DNA from: Piezodorus guildinii
Taxonomy: Eukaryota; Arthropoda; Insecta; Hemiptera; Pentatomidae
Length of the DNA stretch: 64,000 bases
Reading direction: 5' to 3'
Assembly: GCA_023052935.1 (NCBI GenBank)
Contig: CM041297.1
Span: 50,821,917 to 50,885,916, forward strand
A program made the translations under genes and the position numbers. Below are positions 1 to 10,699 of the stretch, one piece after another (positions within the stretch are counted from its first letter, which is position 1; each line of letters opens with the position of its first letter). Under the pieces are notes generated by a model that was not told the origin of the DNA, ran no database searches, and saw nothing but the letters and a program-made list of their open reading frames with translations.

Positions 1-762
1 ATTGTCAGTTTAAATATTGACATAGTTAGGTCTTTTGGCTTGGGGTCTGAAACTTTCATTGTGTTCGTTTTTTTCATCTTCACTTTGACACGATCTAGCT
101 TTACTAGGGTTGCTCGTTCGTTATGTAACATTTTTTGGTAGGACTTATCGTTCAGGAGTGATATTGTTTTGAATAAAATAAGGAACGTTTATAAGGTATT
201 GAAGCTATATCTACACGCTCTGTGTAAAAATCTTGTTTTGGTGTTGTTCGCATTGAAAATTAGCTTGCGTATATAACATTTGTCGCTGGGACAAAACCGT
301 TTAGGAGCTCATTGGTTTCAATGATAAGAAAAACACGTTTCTTGTTTTCTATTTTTTTATATATATCGTAATTTTTCCTTTGGTTTGACACGCCGAATTT
401 CTTGTCTGAAACTCAGTGATGAATATGTTTTGTTATATAACATTTGTCACTAGATCTAACGTTTAGGGGCTTTATTAATTTGAGTGAAATAGTTTACCAA
501 TGTCTAAATATTCAAAGATGATTAAAAACAAATTTTGTTAGTAGATTATTTCTTTATTTTCTTTCTATACTACATCGATCCGCCTGTCAGTCTGTAAGCT
601 CAATATCTTTTTGAATACAACATTATTGTCTTAGTTCAACAAACTAACTTACATAAATTATAATATAACAAAATCCTACCTATCGCATACAAAATTAATT
701 TTATGATGAAAAGTTATCAGCTTCTTTTTCCCAGCTGTAGCTTGAAATAAAAAAACAAAAAA
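1..762. other. AT-rich stretch without recognised gene
   Basis: No coherent reading frame, tRNA-like head or repeat copy shared with the rest of the window was recognised here. The sequence is low-complexity AT-rich with scattered short T and A runs. Confidence 0.5.
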
Positions 763-1001
763 ACCTGTACTTCAACAAACCATGGAGGGTCTTGGTCCCA
801 CTGTTTTTGTGTGTGTGTGTATATATATATATGATTGGGCCAAGTTCACACTCAATCATCAGGTTTTCCCCATTATCGGGTACCCATTTTATAGAGGCTG
901 GGTCTGCCCAAAGTGGTTCTCCATATCCTAGGGTCACTTCTCGGCTAAATTAACATAATATAGTAGACTAGTGCTCTATTTGCTAGACCACGCCGGTCTA
1001 A
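763..1001 (-). mobile_element. SINE-A copy (tRNA-derived SINE), degraded
   Basis: Read on the minus strand, this matches the best SINE-A copy at 48921-49227: a tRNA-like head near 960-1001, then the shared body (revcomp of a CCCAGCCTCTATAAA-like block near 880-900), ending in the CCATGGAGGGTCTTGG block near 780. A (TG)n(TA)n microsatellite at about 808-831 has expanded inside the copy. The B-box region of the head is largely lost, so it is unlikely to be transcribed by Pol III. Confidence 0.75.
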
Positions 1002-2250
1002 AGATAATTAACTAAATCCATATTTTTTATAACACATAAATAACATTATAATATAAATGTATAAATTTTTTTAACTTATCTCATTTCGAATTAAAATGTC
1101 ATGACCATTTGTACTTATGGTTTTCATATACTATATCATTTTCAAACCTCATAAAAATATTTCGAATTTTTTACATCCTTTGCTGTAAAATTTACTATGC
1201 ACTGTTTATTATGCATGCGGGAAAAGAAAAAAAAATGCTACAAAGTAAATATGCACTAAAAACAAAACGAAATAAATGACGAATGGGAAGATAAACACAA
1301 AAAATGCGAAGGGACGGTAACACAATGCAGGGTTTTTTTCCTGGCACCTGGGACTCACCCAACGCTGATTATAAAAACAAACAGATTAAGACAGGTGCGA
1401 GGAGGTAAATATAGCACGGCGATTAGTGGGTCATTAATTCGGGGCGAGGGGAAAAAAGCATAATTAAACCCACTGGTGGGAACTCTTTGTAATTATTTTT
1501 GTTTTGATTACAGACGGGGCTTGTTTATTACAGGTTTTACGGCATATGTTTAGTTTCTACTACCCTTGTGTGTTCTAGATAATTCATTTAATTTTTGTGT
1601 TTTGTATAGATGTATACATAAGACTGTCTGAGTATGTGCGTTTACTGAAGATTAGTACACAAATCAATTTTACCGAATTTAGGTATCTTAAATATTCATA
1701 TGTCAAACAAAAGAACAATTACGACAATGATGAGAAATTCATATGTCAAATTCATTCATGTGTTTTAGATTCAAATTTGCTGTTATTTTTACTTAAGTGA
1801 AAAGCGATTTTATTTACCTATCATGTTTTTCGCATTATATATAATCTTGATTTTCCTTTTTATTTCTTATGTGTCCTTCTTACATTTTAAGGAATTTTCT
1901 AAAACATACTTGAAATGATATAATATCAGTGACTGGAACTCTCTTCTGGCGATGATCATCAATAATTATGTTAAATAATTTTTGAGAATTATCTTAAATA
2001 ATTACCTATGGCATCCCTTAGTTTAATCCTTTTTTTTTTTTTAACAGAATAAACTCAAAGAATTTTTCTGCCCCAATTAACAGGGAGAAAAAGTCAAAGG
2101 AAATAAATACCTTAAACTTATATATACGAATGTTATGTATACGAACGTACAAAGTTTCGAAAAGAGAATTATAGTCATTTCCAATTTTATAATTTTCTTA
2201 TTTAAAAAAGCTCATAAATTGTTAAAATATTTTATATTCTAGAATATTTT
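1002..2250. other. Unassigned region with a GC-richer block at about 1290-1535
   Basis: Mostly AT-rich with no supported gene. The block at about 1290-1535 is noticeably less AT-rich and more complex than its flanks, without a credible ORF or similarity to other parts of the window. It may be a conserved noncoding element or old unique DNA. The 67-codon open frame near 1597-1800 has no recognisable motif and is treated as chance. Confidence 0.4.
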
Positions 2251-2251
2251 T

Positions 2252-2420
2252 AAAAATCTGGTGCGCGCAACACATGGTTTTCACTTTGAATGTCTGTAAT
2301 AAACTATAACATTTGGAAATAGAAAAATCTATAACAACCTTATGAAATAAAATACTACTAGAGAAGCACAATGGAAGTTAAAAAAAAGTAAAAAAAAAAC
2401 AGCTTTTAAAACTTAATATT
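2252..2420 (+). repeat. Repeat X head fragment
   Basis: Begins with a variant of the repeat-X head (ATCTGGTGCGCGCAACACA), also seen at 2497, 10709, 31697 and, inverted, near 15800 and 32740. The following block at about 2297-2350 recurs in reverse complement at about 24045-24100. Noncoding. Confidence 0.55.
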
Positions 2421-2794
2421 AAAAATCATTTGTCTTATAATTGAATTGACAAAAACAGTAGTAAACAAACAATGATTTCACATAGTAACTGTTAAAAAAA
2501 AAAAATCTGTTGGGGGCAACACACGACTTTAACTTACCGCCGTGATTAAAATCGTTTAAAGAATTTTCAAATACACTTAGAGATGAAAATGAGTGAAACT
2601 AATAAAGAATTAATTACATTGTGTTTCAATAGAAAATTGTCTTTTATTAAATAGTCTGTTATATATATTATCTACGATAATCAGTTAGTTTTATCGGATT
2701 TTCATCACTCTTCCTTAGCTTTTACATTTTGGGTATAAGATAATATGTTTTCTAAAATTTTTAGCTTTCCAACGGTATATTACAAATCTATATT

Positions 2795-3029
2795 CAAACC
2801 CGCAAGTGGTCCTAGCATTTTTTAATGGGAGTAAAAAATCCTTAGTTATGCCGTCCTTAGCAGGGGACGTTAAAAGGTGGTTCTGAGCCTGTGAGCCTAC
2901 GGTGTCAGGCACTCGTTAAAGATCCCTATCCTAATAAAACCTAGATTGGCAAAATGTATGATTCCCACAGTGGCATCGTCCGATTAGCCATAGTAGCATA
3001 AAGGGACGTTAAATAAATAAACAAACTAC
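2795..3029 (+). mobile_element. SINE-C, 5'-truncated, with 9-bp TSD
   Basis: Starts inside the tRNA-like B box (CAAACCCGCAAG) and continues through the shared SINE-C body to the tail CATAGTAGCATAAAG, then TAAATAAA. It is flanked by a 9-bp direct duplication ATCTATATT at 2786-2794 and 3030-3038, which interrupts repeat X. This indicates target-primed insertion of a truncated SINE into an existing repeat-X copy. Confidence 0.85.
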
Positions 3030-3540
3030 ATCTATATTACTCTTTTTATATTCAAAAACACTAAAATTGCATACAAAAATGTTTTGCTATTATCTTATTC
3101 AGTTAGATATCAAATTCATTCTACTTATTTATTTAAATGTTTTTTATCAATGCTCACAAGATTAAATGGTTAATTTTTTAAATCTATAGAATAAAGATAC
3201 TTTAAAAGAAAAAGAAAAAATTGAAATATCGAAATTTAAGTCTTGTACGACTATTTCAATCAGAGTGAAACCCACATGATATTATAGCCTATTAAATTGT
3301 ACAACGATATAGCGAGTTTAATCAAAATCTTTGGATCAGTTTTTGAGAAAATCGTAAAAAGGTAAAAAATGCATGGTATATAGTGGCTCTTATGGTAAAC
3401 TGATTTTAATGAAAGAGTTGCTGTAGCATCTCGAGCGTAATTTCAGTTTTATATGACATTTCGTTTTCGAGCTCGACTACGTTTTCGCGATACTTTTCCT
3501 TAATATATCTTTCATCATCAAAAATAGGTAAAAAAAAAAA

Positions 3541-3776
3541 AACAAACAAAAAAACTATCACTACAACCCAAGATAAGCAATGAGGGAGGTGAGTAGGCCG
3601 AGATCACACTTAGCCACCAGGTTTTTTGTCCAATTTTGGGGTACCCAATTTAAAGAGGCTGGGTCTGCCAAAGGATTGTCTCCATACCGTATTGTCGCTA
3701 ACCAGCTGAAATAACAGAATAAATAATATTCTACGGGAAAACAGTAGACTAGTGATCTATGCACTAGACCACGCCG
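3541..3776 (-). mobile_element. SINE-A copy inserted in repeat X
   Basis: On the minus strand the tRNA-like head (GGCGTGGTCTAGTGCATAGA near 3755-3776) is followed by a shortened linker and the body with the CCCAGCCTCTTTAAA-like block near 3650. It ends in an A/T-rich run at about 3530-3555. It lies just inside the tail of repeat X, whose last 30 bases reappear at 3777-3806. Confidence 0.8.
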
Positions 3777-3809
3777 CTTCCATATATAAGTAAGTGAAAG
3801 TAAAAATGG

Positions 3810-4612
3810 ATATTGCTTGAATAATAACAAGATAATGAGCGATTTTGGAGCCGAAAACTATAAAAATTTCAGCTTTTGTGCCCAAATACCAAAACTACCG
3901 AAAATTTTTACTATGGATATACGTTTTTTAATGAAATAAATATTATGTAATGAAAATCAGGCAGTGGTGATAAATGAGTGGACGATAATTTGAATTTTTT
4001 TTTTTGTTTATAGAAGGCAATAAAATATTTATATAATCATGGAATAAATCAAATGTTCTCTTGATAGGCATATTTTACTTATGACAGGAGTAGGAATAAT
4101 TATAACTCAAGACGAAGTACTAGTACAAATAAGTTTTGCAGTTGTCAAATGGGAAGGAATAGATCTTGAGACACTATGTGATGGACCTGCCAACCGTTTG
4201 AATTTATATAATACATTAGGAGGGAGTGAACTGAGTGGATGCTTGGGATATGGCGTGTTTTCTGATTTATAGCGCGTGTCATTTGTCTGGTTTAAGTGGA
4301 GAGGCATAAGGCTCAGGTTAAGAGACACCCCTACCTCTTCAATAATGAAAGGCATTTGTCTCAGAGGTTTTCCTCATCCATCTCGGCCCATCTTTCTCCT
4401 CGGGGGGCATCATTCACCCGGGATTATCCTCGAGGAACCTCCAACAAGGCCCGATCTTCGGGGATCACCGATCTTACGGGATCAGGAGCGTCTTAGAGCC
4501 AAGGAGAAGAAAAACTGCTGAAATCTTTCTCTAAGCAACACCTTCAAGGGTAAAATTTATTCTATTAAATTAGCATTCCATCTTATCGGGTTTGAAATCC
4601 TGTTAATTTTTA
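3810..4612. other. Unassigned region with a GC-richer block at about 4190-4510
   Basis: No gene is supported. The block at about 4190-4510 is distinctly GC-richer. Short overlapping frames open in it on both strands, but none has recognisable motifs, so coding is not claimed. Confidence 0.4.
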
Positions 4613-4757
4613 AATGAATTGAATGAGAAATAATCTTTTTCCTGGGACATTTCGTCCCCTAAGAATAATATACAGTGAACAGAGGAAGTACAATTTGTCT
4701 GGTTTCATTTGATACATAATTATTTAGTCAAGTAAATTATATAAGGTTAAAATAAAA
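4613..4757 (-). repeat. LINE-E 3' end fragment
   Basis: About 140 bp nearly identical to 4949-5087, read on the minus strand. It contains GGGGACGAAATGTCCCAGG and ends in a CATT-type simple tail, the typical layout of a LINE 3' UTR. Only the tail is present, indicating severe 5' truncation. Confidence 0.65.
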
Positions 4758-4948
4758 AATAAGCCATCCATATTATGCAACTAGTTAATACTTTGGTGTT
4801 GTTTTTGTGGTCTTTTAAGTACAATATTCGCCTTCATTAGCTGGTCGCAACATAAATACGGACAAAAAAAATTGAAACAGTGATGAAAAAATTTAATTCG
4901 ATTGTAGAAGAAAAATCCTGAGCTACACGGTGAAAGAAGAGGTATGAA

Positions 4949-5640
4949 TGAATGAATGAGAAATAATGTTTATTCCCGGACATTTCGTCCCTAAGAATAA
5001 TATATAGAGAACAGAGGAAGTACAATTTGTCTGGCTTAATTTGATACATAATTATTTAGTCAAATGAATTATATAAGGTTAAACTAAATAAAATATACAA
5101 ATAAAAACATGAAATTAGCGTAGTTATGTATTATCAAAGTCTAGATTTACCACGTATGTGCAGAAGATTGATTTTGGAGATGGATAAATAATTAATATTT
5201 GAAAGCGGTTAGGGATAACATTCTTCGGAGGGAGATAGGTAGAGTCCCAATGTATTTTAGCACGGATGATAAAGGACATTTCAAAGGATGTTGTTCTATG
5301 AGAGGTTAGGTATAGATCGGTAGGTTGGGATCTTGTATTTAGTGTGTGCACGGCAAATAAAGCCAAACATATAGGAAGGTTTTTTGGCTCGCAAGGGTTG
5401 GAATAGTAAGATGCCAAGAAGGTATTTTCTTCGGGATTCGGTATAGAGCCATATTTGACCTGAATACCAATGTGTGATGTGTCTGTCTGGAGGAGCCGTA
5501 TTTAAATCTTATGAACGTATTCATTGATAGTTTTAGCCTCATCTCGTTTTTGCCACTGAATCTCCCCATACAATAGCCATCCATAGTCAAAGTGGGTGAG
5601 TATGAAAGACTAAGTCATGACGGGTACATCAAGGAAAAAA
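4949..5640 (-). pseudogene. LINE-E 3' remnant: non-LTR reverse transcriptase C-terminus
   Basis: Read from 5640 down to 4949, broken frames give a typical LINE ORF2 C-terminal region. A segment near 5590-5560 resembles the conserved block after the RT core. It is followed at about 5350-5210 by THNTRS, DLYLTSHRTTS, FIIRAK and a W(N/D)SLP-like motif, as in L2/CR1/Jockey-like elements. Several frameshifts and stops make it a pseudogene. The 3' UTR (5087-4949) ends in (CATT)n. The same tail occurs alone at 4613-4757. The clade assignment is tentative. Confidence 0.65.
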
Positions 5641-5904
5641 GTCACGAAATGAATTATATATAATCACATTTTTTTCAGGATAGGGCGGGGCTAGTAGCAA
5701 TTCGCACTTCATAGGATACAGCTGCTCAACGATAAGTCTCAAAGACTTATTATGCATATTGATAGATTACTACTTCAACCCTTTGTAAAAATGTCCATAG
5801 TAATTTATTGTAACAAGAAGAATTTAAAACTATCGTTTTTTAAATGCTGAAAGTCAAGTAAGCAAAACGTGCCCCGTAAGTGGTCTTACTTCATTTTGTA
5901 TAGA

Positions 5905-6000
5905 GACATTAATAAAAATTTAAATATATTTTATTGAAATTTACAACTGTATAAAATTACAAACAAGTAAACATGCTGAAATGATAAAACACACGAAATA
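5905..6000 (-). repeat. Jockey-1 3' tail fragment
   Basis: On the minus strand this gives the tail TACAGTTGTAAATTTCAATA, shared with the 3' ends at about 33555-33600, 42295-42345 and 62310-62350. It represents a very short 5'-truncated insertion or leftover. Confidence 0.6.
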
Positions 6001-6905
6001 AACATCAAGTGAAACTGCCCATATAGTACAGAACATAATAAAAAGAAATATATATATATATAAATATATAAATATTATATATACTATATCCTCCTCTAAT
6101 CTAATATCTATAGATATAATAGAACCATCAACAGATAGATCTGACTTTAAATACGGAGGGAGTTATCATACGCCAAAAATTTCTTGCCAATTAATAAATA
6201 GATTTATAATAAAGAAGAATTTTCCATGATTATTAGTCTCTCGCCGTTCCTCCAAAGCGTGAACTTCGACGCCTCCAGGAGTTTATTGCTATTTTCACAA
6301 TAAACAGGCCGTGCTTACGGAAACCGCTGGCGAGGGTTAATCTCCAAGAAGAGAAATCCATCAGGTGCGGTGTATCTTATTTGTAAATATTGAGGGAGGA
6401 GCGCAAAGAGGTGTGGATTACATTTTATGTTTCCTCATTTCTACTACGTTTTACTCTTCATAGTAAAACGTGTTTCGTTTACAAAGAATTTTATCAAATT
6501 TGGTTGAAAGTATAATAATAAAACTTATATATAATTTGCAATAATTAGTTGCAATTTTTTTTAATATTTTAATCTAATTGTCCCAATATTTTTTTTCTGG
6601 ACACACTGAAATTATTAATAAACATTCTCAGCTTATCTAGAATTTTAGAGAAATCTAATATTTTGTATTAATTTCATAATACAAAATATTTTATATATAT
6701 GGAAGTATAAGTAAAAATTAATACAAATTTAGAAAAAGTTGCAAGTATTATACGTTTTCATGTTCATTACAGTACACTTATACTTTAACTTATTAACCTA
6801 TTTTTTTATTAATTAAAAAAAATTACTATTGTAATCTACCAAAAAAGAAACAAAAAAAAATTGTATTTTTTTTTTTATGGCATTAGAAAATTTTATATCA
6901 CTAGA
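6001..6905. other. AT-rich region with a GC-richer block at about 6225-6425
   Basis: A short AT microsatellite lies at 6050-6085. The block at about 6225-6425 is more complex and GC-richer than its surroundings and has no frame or repeat match within the window. The rest is AT-rich without supported features. Confidence 0.4.
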
Positions 6906-6919
6906 TATAGTAAATATGG

Positions 6920-7068
6920 AGAGCCGGTGGCTGAGTGGCTAGCGCGCTAGTCTCCCACGCCAGAGTTGTGAGTTCGAGTCCCAGTCCCAGCGGGACGTTT
7001 ATAAGAATATAATTAAATGGGGACTATGACCATATAGGATTTGGATTCAAGTCTTGACGGTCATTTGG

Positions 7069-7102
<34 letters not shown>

Positions 7103-7293
7103 GGACTCACTCACAGCCTCTCCCCCGGGTAATGAGACGTCAGTCTACTGGTGGTAACTCGCAAAAATAGGCGAAGGAGTGATGACCCTACCCTAAACAT
7201 TTCATCGAGAAACGTGAGTATATTCTCCCAGGATTCTATACCACGCGGCCAAGGGCCTACAAGGCCTGTCGCGCCAGAGAGAGAAAAAAAAAA
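6920..7293 (+). mobile_element. SINE-B, full-length tRNA-derived SINE with 13-bp TSD
   Basis: The tRNA-like head carries an A box (TGGCTGAGTGG at about 6928-6938) matching TRGYNNARNGG and a B box (AGTTCGAGTCC near 6970-6980), resembling a Ser/Leu-type tRNA. A linker follows, then an internal A run at 7070-7099, a GC-rich body with GTAATGAGACGTCAG and a terminal A run. It is flanked by a perfect 13-bp duplication, ATAGTAAATATGG, at 6907-6919 and 7294-7306. The internal A tract is unusual and may mark a composite of two units. A diverged relative lies at 40608-40775. Confidence 0.9.
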
Positions 7294-8259
7294 ATAGTAA
7301 ATATGGGTCAATCCATTTGAAATCGTCCAATTTTCATTAATTCTCTATCCTTTCGGGAATATAAAACGACAAATAAAAACAATTTCGGGCCAATACTTTC
7401 AGTGTTGCAGCCATTTTAAGTCAGCTTCACGGGCGAAAACATGTGATGGGAAAACCTTACTAATTAGTTTTTTAGATATCGAATCAAAACAATAATTAAA
7501 AATAAGATGAGGACATGCTTTGTAGTTTTGGTCGTCAAAACTTATTGCCTAAATAGTGAAGAAACTTGTTCGAAAAATGAATAAAAAACGAGATTTTTAC
7601 CACATATAAAAGTACATAAAAGAAAAGAGACTCATGTTTGATTATTTTTTCCTTTATAGCTTAGTCTTAGTCATACTTCCTGTAAAAATTTCGATCTTGA
7701 GAATGTAGTCCTTTTTTCTAAATGAATTTTCAAAATTTGAAAAAATTGATTTTTCGCGATGTTTACACGGAAATATCTCAAAAGGAACTGAGTGAAAAAT
7801 GATGAAACTAATACAAATTACCTATCTATATGATTTGTTTAAGTAATACAAATTTGGTCTTTGAGGTTAAGCTGGTTCCGGAGTTATAAAACTCTCTTAT
7901 ATGTTAAAATAATGTTTTCCTTAAAAAATATTAACTTCGGCAATTTTGCATATTTAAGAACCAAACAAAAACTATAATTATTATGAGAGTATTTTATATA
8001 ATTTTGGTCCTTACAAAACATTACCTAAGTAGCCAAGAAAATGGTTTAAAAAAATCACGAAAAATTACATCAACTGAAACCTTTGGCGCGCTATGACAAG
8101 GAAGGTTAGAAATGATTTTCACGCCTAATTATTTTTCCTTATATAGCCTTATGATTGCACTACTAGTTTTGGGAATTTTGATCGTGTAAGCAATACCTTT
8201 TTTTCAATATAAATATTCAAAGATTTTTTTTCCCGGCTTAGTAATATTTAAAGTAAAAT

Positions 8260-8409
8260 TTTTTTTATTTTATTTTTTTATTATTTATTGAGAAATATTA
8301 CAATTTGTTACATAATGAACAGTAGTAATAGTGATGTAGTACACATTCATACAATACATACAGAAAATAATGATAAAGTCAAATTACATAAAATCGGAAA
8401 TAAATAAAC
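8260..8409 (-). mobile_element. LINE-F 3' tail insertion (150 bp) with 10-bp TSD
   Basis: On the minus strand this matches the LINE 3' end at 27815-27966 (GTTTATTTATTT, then GATTTTATGTAATTT, then CAAATTGTAATAT). It is flanked by AAAGTAAAAT at 8250-8259 and 8410-8419. This is an extremely 5'-truncated LINE insertion inside the spacer of the inverted-repeat element. Confidence 0.8.
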
Positions 8410-8662
8410 AAAGTAAAATATCTCCAAAATAAAACTGACTGAAAAATGATACAACTCATACAGATTATACCTCTATATATTGAGTACGACAGAATAAAAT
8501 TGAGTAGCTCAGACCCGTTTTGTTTTGGAAATATAATACAACAAATATTACTTGCCTTGCCAGTTTGTCTCAAAGACCAAATTGTTATCACTTGAACACA
8601 CCGAATAGATAGGTGATTTGTAATAGTTTCATAATTTTTCACTCAGTCCCTTTTGAGATATT

Positions 8663-8941
8663 GGGATCACTGGGTTTGAGATGTAGCTGGGTGGTTAGCA
8701 TAACAGCCTCCTATGTCCAAGGTCAAGGGTTCAAACCCGCAAGTGGTCCTAGGATTTTTTAAAGGGAGTAAAAAATCCTTAGTTATGCCGTTCTTCGGAG
8801 GGGACGTTAAAAGGTGGTCCCGAGGCTGTGAGATGTCAGGTACTCGTTAAAGATCCCTATCCTAATAAAACCTAGATAGGCAAAATTTAGGACTCCCACT
8901 ATAGCATCGTCCGATTAGCCATAGTAGCATAAAGTGACGTT

Positions 8942-8973
<32 letters not shown>

Positions 8974-8975
8974 AA
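8663..8975 (+). mobile_element. SINE-C, near full length, with 11-bp TSD
   Basis: The tRNA-like head has an A-box-like TAGCTGGGTGG near 8684 and a B box GGTTCAAACCC near 8729. The SINE-C body and tail GATTAGCCATAGTAGCATAA follow, ending in TAAATAAATAAATT and an A run. It is flanked by TTTGAGATATT at 8652-8662 and 8976-8986, which splits the right arm of the inverted-repeat element. This is the most complete SINE-C in the window. Confidence 0.92.
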
Positions 8976-9473
8976 TTTGAGATATTTCCGTGTAAACATC
9001 ACGAAAAATCAATTTTTGCCAATTTTGAAAATTCATTTAGAAAAAAGGACTACATTCTCAAGATCGAAATTTTTACAGAAAGTAGGACTAAGACTAAGCT
9101 ATAAAGGAAAAAATAATCAAATTTTTATATGTAGTAAAAATCTCGTTTTTATCCATTTTCGAGAATTTTTCGAACAACTTTCTCCACTATTTAGGCAATA
9201 AGTTATGAGGACAAAAAATACAAATATAGAAAAATACAAAATATACTTATCTTATTGTTAATTTTTATTTCTATATCTAAAAAATTAAATGAATTAGAAA
9301 GGTTTTCCCATCACATGTTTTCCCGTGAAGCTGAATTAAAATGGCTACAACACTAAAAGTATTGACCCGAAAAATTTTCGTTTTATATATACGAAAGGGT
9401 CAAGAATAACTGGTCAAAAATCACGAAAATCAAAAATGTCAAGCGGCAAGTCTGGACGATTTCAAATGGATTG

Positions 9474-10690
9474 ATCCGAATTGCATTGACTATTATTACA
9501 AAAGAGCGTGTAAAAAATACATAAAAAATGTAAGTAAAACTCTAAAGATGAGACAAAGCATCGATATGTTAAAACGATAATAAAAATAATAATTATTTTA
9601 TGGTATTTAAATCAGTATGAGCGAAAAGGATTGTTCTATAATTAAATTAACGAAATAAAAATACAGTAAACTATTTTAAAAAGAGGTTTTGAGAAGAATT
9701 ACAAATTTCATTGTAATCATTGTTTTGTATTCTTACATGCTATTGTATCGTACTTTAATCTTTTAAATAACTCCCCCTAAGCCTAGAATAAAGCTCAAGA
9801 AGCGAAAGAATTAAGCGGGACGAAAGAACACATTAAATCTGTTAAACACGTATAAATCATACCTTATTGTACGCATCATTTCTCATTATCCTACACATGG
9901 AGAAATGTATCCACAGGGGTAACTTGAAACTGTAATTGTACACAACAGTCAATAGTCCAATCAATAACAGTTGAAACATTAAGGGAAAATGAAGCAGAAA
10001 CATTAGATCTATCCAAACACGGGGACAAGGCAAAGGCATTAGCTGTATTGGATCAGAACCGGCTGAAAGGTGGCAGCATTGTAAAGAAGGAGATAATGGC
10101 CAAGCTAACAAATGACGGGAGATACAAATGGTAAAAAGACACCGCCGGAACTCAAAGTGAAATATGGCCGTCGCAAAGTGTTTTAGTAAGATTGGTTCGG
10201 CCATATTGCCTCTAACCCATATTGCCGGTAACCCACACCCACCAATCCCACTAATGGTAAAAACCCGTGTCATGGGTCATTGTATGACTGGGCGTCATTG
10301 TGTTTGCCCTCAGGGCGGGGTCACCTATGGACCGTTTCCCATGTGGATCAGATACCACGTCCAAGATACCGTCCTATCTCAGGCCGTACCTCGTCAGGAA
10401 GGAAGCGGGGCATTAGACAACGGGCCAGGATGATGTTTAATGAGAGGGTGAGTCTTCGACAATCGATCTCATAGCGAGCGGAGGTGTGGGTGAGAAGAAT
10501 TATAAACGGGAATCTGAAGAAGAGACGCAGCAATACATTTGTTTTTTATCAGTTAAATATGAAAATTAGCACTAGGTATATGAGAGCAATGAGCATGCTG
10601 TGTAACTTCCACTTCACAGTTTTACGAATAAACATGTTTCTACAATAAAACACTCCATATTTTTAAATTAATTAGCACTGTACTGTAATA
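9474..10690. other. Unassigned region with a GC-richer block at about 10040-10520
   Basis: The 9474-10040 part is AT-rich without features. The 10040-10520 block is much GC-richer. Open frames occur on both strands (for example 9857-10273 minus and 10164-10433 plus), but none shows a domain, codon bias or splice-bounded structure I can support. It is a candidate conserved noncoding element or unknown exon. Confidence 0.4.
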
Positions 10691-10699
10691 AAATACATT

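Larger units (their letters stand above)
2490..3806 (+). repeat. Repeat X copy 1, interrupted by two SINEs
   Basis: A roughly 0.9 kb noncoding interspersed repeat. Its head (CAACACACGACTTTAACTTACC near 2517) and tail (AAGTAAGTGAAAGTAAAA near 3790) both carry an inward-facing ACTTTCAC-TACC motif, in inverted orientation. The internal blocks GTTTTTGAGAAAATCGTAAA and GCATGGTATATAGTGG near 3340-3390 are shared with copies at 11.3, 15.3, 32.1 and 56.05 kb. It is split by SINE-C (2795-3029) and SINE-A (3541-3776). The class is not recognised: a non-autonomous DNA transposon or Helitron-like element is possible but unproven. Confidence 0.7.
7306..9473. mobile_element. Long-inverted-repeat (foldback-like) element, about 2.2 kb
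   Basis: The left arm (about 7306-7905) and right arm (about 8540-9473) are inverted copies. Their outer ends share TCAATCCATTTGAAATCGTCC in opposite orientation, and inner blocks such as CTCAAGATCGAAATTTTTAC match throughout. Two later insertions lie inside: a 150-bp LINE tail (8260-8409) and SINE-C (8663-8975). Without them the element is about 1.7 kb. No transposase frame is present, so it is non-autonomous. The superfamily is not recognised. Related diverged sequence occurs at about 22620-23190 and 24330-24440. Confidence 0.8.
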
